Source: Cladopsammia gracilis
Taxonomy: Eukaryota; Cnidaria; Anthozoa; Scleractinia; Dendrophylliidae
Direction of reading: 5' to 3'
Length of the DNA: 64,000 nucleotides
Assembly: GCA_022457155.1 (NCBI GenBank)
Contig: JAJGOT010000003.1
Coordinates: 3,150,501 to 3,214,500 of the forward strand
Positions 59,385 to 64,000 of the stretch are shown in pieces. The position numbers were made by a program, and so were the translations under genes. Within the stretch, counting starts at the first letter, position 1. Every line of letters begins with the position of its first letter. The notes below the pieces were generated by a model, which had not been told where the DNA came from, made no database searches, and was given only the letters and a program-made list of their open reading frames with translations.

Positions 59385-59678
59385 ATGTCGGCCAAAGCAG
59401 TTATTTGCTTCCAGTCTGTACTGAAAGGTCAGCATGTTGGTCCGCAAAATCTAACCCCTGGGAGTGTCCTTGAAATGAAGAGGGAGGAAGACAACATCTA
59501 CGACAGGTTTGCTGTAATAGCACTGTCTGATGAAAGGATTGTTGGACGAGTTCCGATCCAGTTTTCCTGCTTGTTTGCCAAGCTAATAGAGGAATATCAT
59601 GGACGAATTACCTGGTATGTTATCAGTGACTTCCATGTTTGTTTATCTTTCAACGAAGGGAACTTGGGGAACACTTAA
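59385..59678 (+). CDS. HIRAN-like domain fragment
   Basis: 97-codon open frame reading GPQNLTPGSVLEMKREEDNI, then YDRFAVIALSDERIVGRVPI and FAKLIEEYHGRITWYV. The pattern G.vL.l.RE.dN.yD.fAV.v..dg..vG.vP....  is that of HIRAN domains, which bind DNA ends in SNF2-type and related proteins. Such fragments are common in cnidarian multicopy genes. No partner domain follows; the frame ends at 59678. It may be an exon or a relic. Confidence 0.5.
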   Translation: MSAKAVICFQSVLKGQHVGPQNLTPGSVLEMKREEDNIYDRFAVIALSDERIVGRVPIQFSCLFAKLIEEYHGRITWYVISDFHVCLSFNEGNLGNT

Positions 59679-59821
59679 CATGACTTGACAAAAATAAAAT
59701 ACACACTGCTGTTATAAACATGACAAAACAACGCATGTTGTAAAAAACTTTGATTAATGACTTGACGTTTCGTATGCTTCAACATACATCTTCAGAAGTG
59801 ATGGATGATGTAGAAAGATGT

Positions 59822-59874
59822 AAGGCCCGGTTCAAACATCGAACTTCACATGTGCCGAATCTAATGCAAATGAG
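59822..59874. mobile_element. End fragment of a dispersed element, second copy
   Basis: Matches 51226-51278 (GGCCCGGTTCAAAC, TCGAACTTCACATGTGCCGA, ATGCAAATGAG). Confidence 0.5.
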
Positions 59875-60451
59875 CAAGAACAATAGATTTTGCTCATTAC
59901 TCATGCGCGAAGCGACATGAAGTAAGGTTTCGGCTCCATTTTTCTTGTTATTACTCATGCGCGTAGCGGCATGAGTTATAAAATGGGCTCCGTTTTTCTT
60001 TTTACTCATGCGCGTAGCGGCATGAGTTATAAAATGGGCTCTGTTTTTTTTTTTTAATTACTCATGCGCGTAGCGGCATGAGTTATAAAATGGCCTCGGT
60101 TTTTCTTATTTTTCTTTTTGTGTCACGGTTTTGCATGCAAATTTATGCACGCATATTTTAAATTGAGCTCTTCCGGTTCATAGCTTTGCCATTTACACTT
60201 CCTGTTTAGTGACTTCCGGCTACTTTCACTTCCGGTAAAACAGCGTTACTGAAGCGTCACGACAGCGTCTCCTACAACCCTAATTACACAAGTAATGTTC
60301 ACGTTAGGTATATATAAGACGTAGAAGAGTCACTGGCTTCATTGTGGTACAGCCTTCATTTACAAAACATTCAATAGTAAACAACGTGGTTTGCAGGAAC
60401 GATGACAATGAAAGGATAAACTCTTCTCCATGTCGGACATCTTCTTATCAT

Positions 60452-60456
<5 letters not shown>

Positions 60457-60514
<58 letters not shown>
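60457..60514. repeat. (TA)n microsatellite
   Basis: About 29 TA units, with corresponding shorter runs at 62822-62845 and 63315-63345 in the related positions. Confidence 0.95.
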
Positions 60515-60517
<3 letters not shown>

Positions 60518-60762
60518 GAATTTTTCAAAACGTGTTCAACGAAAATTTACGCAATTTCACTGCAACTAGCCCAAACAAGGGTTTTTATGAGCCCGATCAG
60601 CCCGAAAATGACAGAGAAGAGAGAGAAGAGGAAAGGGGAGCAATAGCGAGCGAAAAAAATGACTAGCAACAATCTATTATATTTTATACCTTTATATTAA
60701 AAACAAGGCCAAGAACGCTCACAAACGCTTACTTGGAGCGATATCGTTTTAAAAAATCCAGG
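60515..60762 (+). mobile_element. 250-bp element X, copy 1
   Basis: Begins CCTGAATTTTTC and ends AAAAAATCCAGG (imperfect 12-bp TIR), with TA on both sides as for Tc1/mariner MITEs. A second, nearly identical copy in the same orientation lies at 62569-62819. Confidence 0.65.
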
Positions 60763-60778
60763 TAGATATCTCGATAGA

Positions 60779-60860
60779 TTGACGACAATGATTGGAAAAA
60801 GTGCCAAAAAGCCATTTTCAGCCAAAGTCGGCACTTTCTGGAACACTCCACAGCTTGAAA
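60779..60860 (+). repeat. Element Y, copy 1
   Basis: ACAATGATTGGAAAAAGTGC through CTTTCTGGAACACTCCACAGC. A diverged copy at about 62478-62556. Order here is X-Y; downstream it is Y-X. Confidence 0.65.
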
Positions 60861-62470
60861 TTATCTTAAAACCAACAAACGACCCCCCCCCCAGCCCCTC
60901 CCTTTCCCTCCAAGTGCAAAGATTGTCGTTACTTCCCATGATTCTCTACTATGACAGAATCAAACGTTTCGAAGCCAGTGCGCGCGCTAGAAATCAGTGG
61001 CTTACTTTGTCGGTTATTTTCTGTAGATTTCCTTTTGGCCGCCTTGAACAAAGTTTTCCTGAGGACATCATTAAGTCCCGTGAGGGAAAGAAAGCTGGCG
61101 ATTGGCACAGTCTGTCATCGTCCTTATATCTTACTGTATTTCGTCTCTTTTGAGGCTAAACGGGTTCCACTTTTGATCTCGGGCCGAGACGAAAAGGTTA
61201 CTGGGGATATTGTGCGCTTTGTTGTTGGCGGTAACAAGTCTTTTGCCTCAAAAAGGAGCTTCTAGGGGTCATATCTATTAGACAGCAGCCGAATTGTTGG
61301 TGAATTTTGACCCGGCGAAAGACTTAGTAAAAATTTGTTTTGAAGGCAAGAGAATGTGTTCCCCTGTCAAATGCGAGTCTACATCCGGGAACTCGAATAA
61401 AATAACTGCGAAGACAAATGTTTGTGGATGTTTACTTGCCAAGAACGTGAGTTTTTTCGAGTTATTTGATGATATTTGGCTTGTGAGAATCATGGAAAAA
61501 CTATGGGTAGTTCCCCGGAAGCCTTTTGACTTCTGCAAAGGAATTTTATTGTGTGATTTCCGGCTTGGTCAAGTTGTTGACAAATGCTGATCAGCTGAAG
61601 TGTCAGGTATGTCGATCCATCTGTTTAGTATATTCCGTGCAAGGCATAAAACAGCTTCTTCTGTGTTTAGTTAAAGCAATAGTGCCTTAAATAGCCCATT
61701 CTGGGTTCTACATTTATCTGCGGCGAACGTTTGCTATAAACCTTATCGTTTGACCTTCTAAAAGGTTAATAAGACATATTTGTGCTTTGGCTGTTAATTT
61801 CGAATTCATTGCAAAGCTTTGTCACTTTTGCCGAGAGCAACTTGTCGTGAACTACCAGCAATTAGGATGTCATTTTAAGCCTAACTAGATTCTTTTAAAT
61901 GCTTTTCATTCGTCTTAAGTGTGAAATTGTTAAAACGTACTTGAAATTTCTAGAGCCATGCTTTATCAAATTCAGTCAGATATTAATATGCATGTGTGAC
62001 ACAAATCCAAATATTTGTGGCCCCTGTCTCAATATAATGCTAGCAAAATGCCTTAAACCAGCTTTATTGTCATTATTTTAGTTCTTTTAGAAACATGTTT
62101 GGCGTATACGAGACTGTTAACCTTAATGAGATTTTTGCCTTTTGTGGCCAGTACAATTTATTTTATATCTTTGTGAAAAGTTGTCTTGTTTACATTGAAT
62201 TTCTTACTTCTGAGGTGCACATAGAAATGTCACATTTTTTTACTCTAATTTGGTCGCTTTCAGATACATTCAGGGCACAGCTAAACTAAAGAAAATTTAA
62301 CACAGTTAAAACAGCATCTTTCAACTAGTAGCTTCTAAGAAATGACCATATGCTAATAGATGGATAGTGTTTATGTCAAGTCGATTGAGGGCTTTCCCTT
62401 CTAATAATGAGCATGCCAATTCATCGTTCGCCGGCGAACGATAAATCAAGGGAAAAGAGTAAAACGGTTA
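60861..62470. other. Interior of the 2.3-kb insertion, unassigned
   Basis: Frames at 60779-61153, 60951-61265 and 61294-61590 are modest in length and mutually overlapping, and none has a recognised domain. The 98-codon frame (MLVNFDPAKDLVKICFEGKR at the start) is the best candidate for a real exon, but weak. Confidence 0.3.
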
Positions 62471-62817
62471 ATGAATTGCCGACAATGATCAGGAAAAGTA
62501 CCAAAAAGCAATCTCCGGCCAAAGTCAGCGCTTTCTGGAACACTCCACAGCATTTGCTTGAAATATATACCTGAATTTTTCAAAACGTGTTCAACGAAAA
62601 TTTACGCAATTTCACTGCAACTAGCCCAAACAAGGGTTTTTATGAGCCCGATCAGCCCGAAAATGACAGAGAAGAGAGAGAAGAGGAAAAGGGAGCAATA
62701 GCGAGCGAAAAAAATGACTAGCAACAATCTATTATATTTTATACCTTTATATTAAAAACAAGGCCAAGAACGCTCACAAACGCTTACTTGGAGCGATATC
62801 GTTTTAAAAAATCCAGG

Positions 62818-62819
<2 letters not shown>
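62471..62819 (+). mobile_element. Elements Y and X, copy 2
   Basis: 62478-62556 is Y; 62569-62819 is X, about 98% like copy 1 by eye. Together with 60515-60860 it gives a repeat-flanked segment. Confidence 0.65.
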
Positions 62820-62848
<29 letters not shown>

Positions 62849-62905
62849 TGTATCATAAAACTTTCTTACGCATGCGCATAAGTATAGGCTGCTTCCAGCC
62901 TCTTG

Positions 62906-63309
62906 TTACTCATGCGCGTAGCGGCATGAGTTATAAAATGGCCTCGGTTTTTCTTCTTATATTTCTTTTTTTGTGTGTGTCACGATTTTGCATGCAAATT
63001 TATGCACGCATATTTTACATTGTGCTCTTCCGGTTCATAGCTTTGCCATTTACACTTCCTGTTTAGTGACTTCCGGCTACTTTCACTTCCGGTAAAACAG
63101 CGTTACTGAAGCGTCACGACAACGTCTCCTACAACCATACTTACACAACTAATGTTCCGTTAGGTATATATAAGACGTAGAAGAATCACTGGCTTCATTG
63201 TGGTACAGCCTTCATTTACAAAACATTCAATAGTAAACAACGTGGTTTGCAGGAACGATGACTGAATGAAAGGATAAACTCTTCTCCATGTCGGACATCT
63301 TCTTATCAC

Positions 63310-63347
<38 letters not shown>

Positions 63348-63406
63348 TGTATCATAAAACTTTCTTACGCATGCGCATGAGTATAGGCTGCTTGCAGCCT
63401 CTTGTT
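62906..63406 (+). mobile_element. DINE/HINE-like element, copy 5 (long form, intact)
   Basis: Complete from TTACTCATGCGCG to GCAGCCTCTTGTT. It contains GCATGCAAATTTATGCACGC, CACTTCCGG-type motifs, a (TA)n run and the terminal AGGCTGC-TT-GCAGCCT hairpin. It follows copy 4 head to tail with one shared T. Confidence 0.8.
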
Positions 63407-64000
63407 TTTTTAAAGAATTCCTAAAAAAAAATAATAATTCCTCTTGAATACCATAATATCTCTGTGTTTAAGAGTTTCAGCCTTGTACCACTTCATACAA
63501 CTAAAAGACAGAGTTTGCAGGGTTTGTGACTAACTTTTTAGCTTATTAGCCTAGTGGCTAGTGACAGGTTTGATTTCACAAGCCAAAATAATTTTTCACT
63601 ATCCAGACTTGTACGGGGGGTGGTAAGGGGGAGGGGGGTTGTTACAGCGACAGTTAAAGGAGGAAAAAAAATCTCCGAGACATTTAGTACTGCTATTGGT
63701 TTCCTTTTTTCGACCAAATTGAATATATTTTACTCCGTCTTAACTTATTTTGAATTTGTAAATATAAAAACCAAATTAATTTCAAAATAATTCAAACTCT
63801 CAAACAAGAAAGATACTTTCTTTTTGGAAAAACGTGTATGTGATGCCTGGAAGTTCCGCTTGATTTCACGCATCAACAGCGCAAAACAGTTTGATTCTTT
63901 CCTTCGTTGCTTTCGTAACAGAAAAGGAAAATCGTTCTTTATAGCATTAAATAATATGATGCCGTTTACAGTCTATGTGCTAGTTTCTGTTCTCTCAATT
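63407..64000. other. Non-coding end of the window
   Basis: AT-rich. A 78-codon frame at 63554-63790 has no recognised domain. Nothing supported. Confidence 0.35.

Larger units (their letters stand above)
59897..62906 (+). mobile_element. DINE/HINE-like element, copy 4, with stacked heads and an interior insertion
   Basis: Four successive starts (TTACTCATGCGC at 59897, 59951, 60002, 60058) each run only about 50 bp before the next begins. The last continues as a long-form body to a (TA)n run (60457-60514). The body then resumes at about 62846 (ACACTGTATCATAAAACTTT) and ends at 62906 in CTCTTGTT, directly abutting copy 5. The 2.3 kb between is an insertion at the TA tract. Confidence 0.7.

Noticed and set aside
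60515..62819. LTR element bounded by the two X copies
   Set aside because: X has its own inverted ends and TA flanks, and the interior has no gag/pol.

Overview
The window looks like nuclear DNA of a metazoan, most likely an anthozoan cnidarian such as a stony coral. The reasons are GT-AG introns, very low gene density, a dense layer of MITE-like inverted repeats, a LINE, a PIF/Harbinger transposon, PIF1-type helicase debris and a coiled-coil/TKL kinase gene. The species assignment is inference from overall character and no search was run. I see no rRNA, tRNA, CRISPR or bacterial-style operon.

Layout. 0.6-3.0 kb: a 44-bp satellite array with higher-order structure, hit by a small MITE with a 9-bp target duplication. 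4.3-6.2 kb: a broken, truncated copy of a kinase gene (minus strand). 11.4-15.9 kb: the apparently intact paralogue, whose 3441-nt exon joins about 950 residues of tandem coiled coil to a TKL-like kinase domain; a second exon completes the kinase. Its N-terminal exon(s) were not found. 19.4-21.7 kb: a dead LINE split by a MITE. 22.4-27.3 kb: nested inverted-repeat elements, three levels deep. 27.5-33.6 kb: an outer inverted-repeat pair enclosing a roughly 4.06-kb near-palindrome. 33.6-34.2 kb: a 610-bp MITE.

36.9-42.5 kb: the best-defined unit, a complete PIF/Harbinger transposon with matching ends, a TTA target duplication, an intact spliced MADF-BESS accessory gene (+) and an intact spliced DDE transposase gene (-), facing each other. 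It sits inside an older multicopy ORF, and the uninterrupted reading frame can be recovered across the insertion site.

43-64 kb: repeats, including five copies of a Helentron/DINE-like non-autonomous element, two direct repeats of about 700 bp carrying the same short ORF, an ATCGAT-rich palindromic patch, a 1.4-kb long-TIR element with a (GA)n core, a decayed PIF1-like helicase and a HIRAN-like fragment.

The only convincing non-transposon genes are the two tandem kinase copies. Within the Harbinger element the two genes probably work together: in this family the Myb/MADF protein supports DNA binding and nuclear import while the DDE protein cuts and joins. Everything else is mobile-element sequence, simple repeat, or stretches in which I see nothing.
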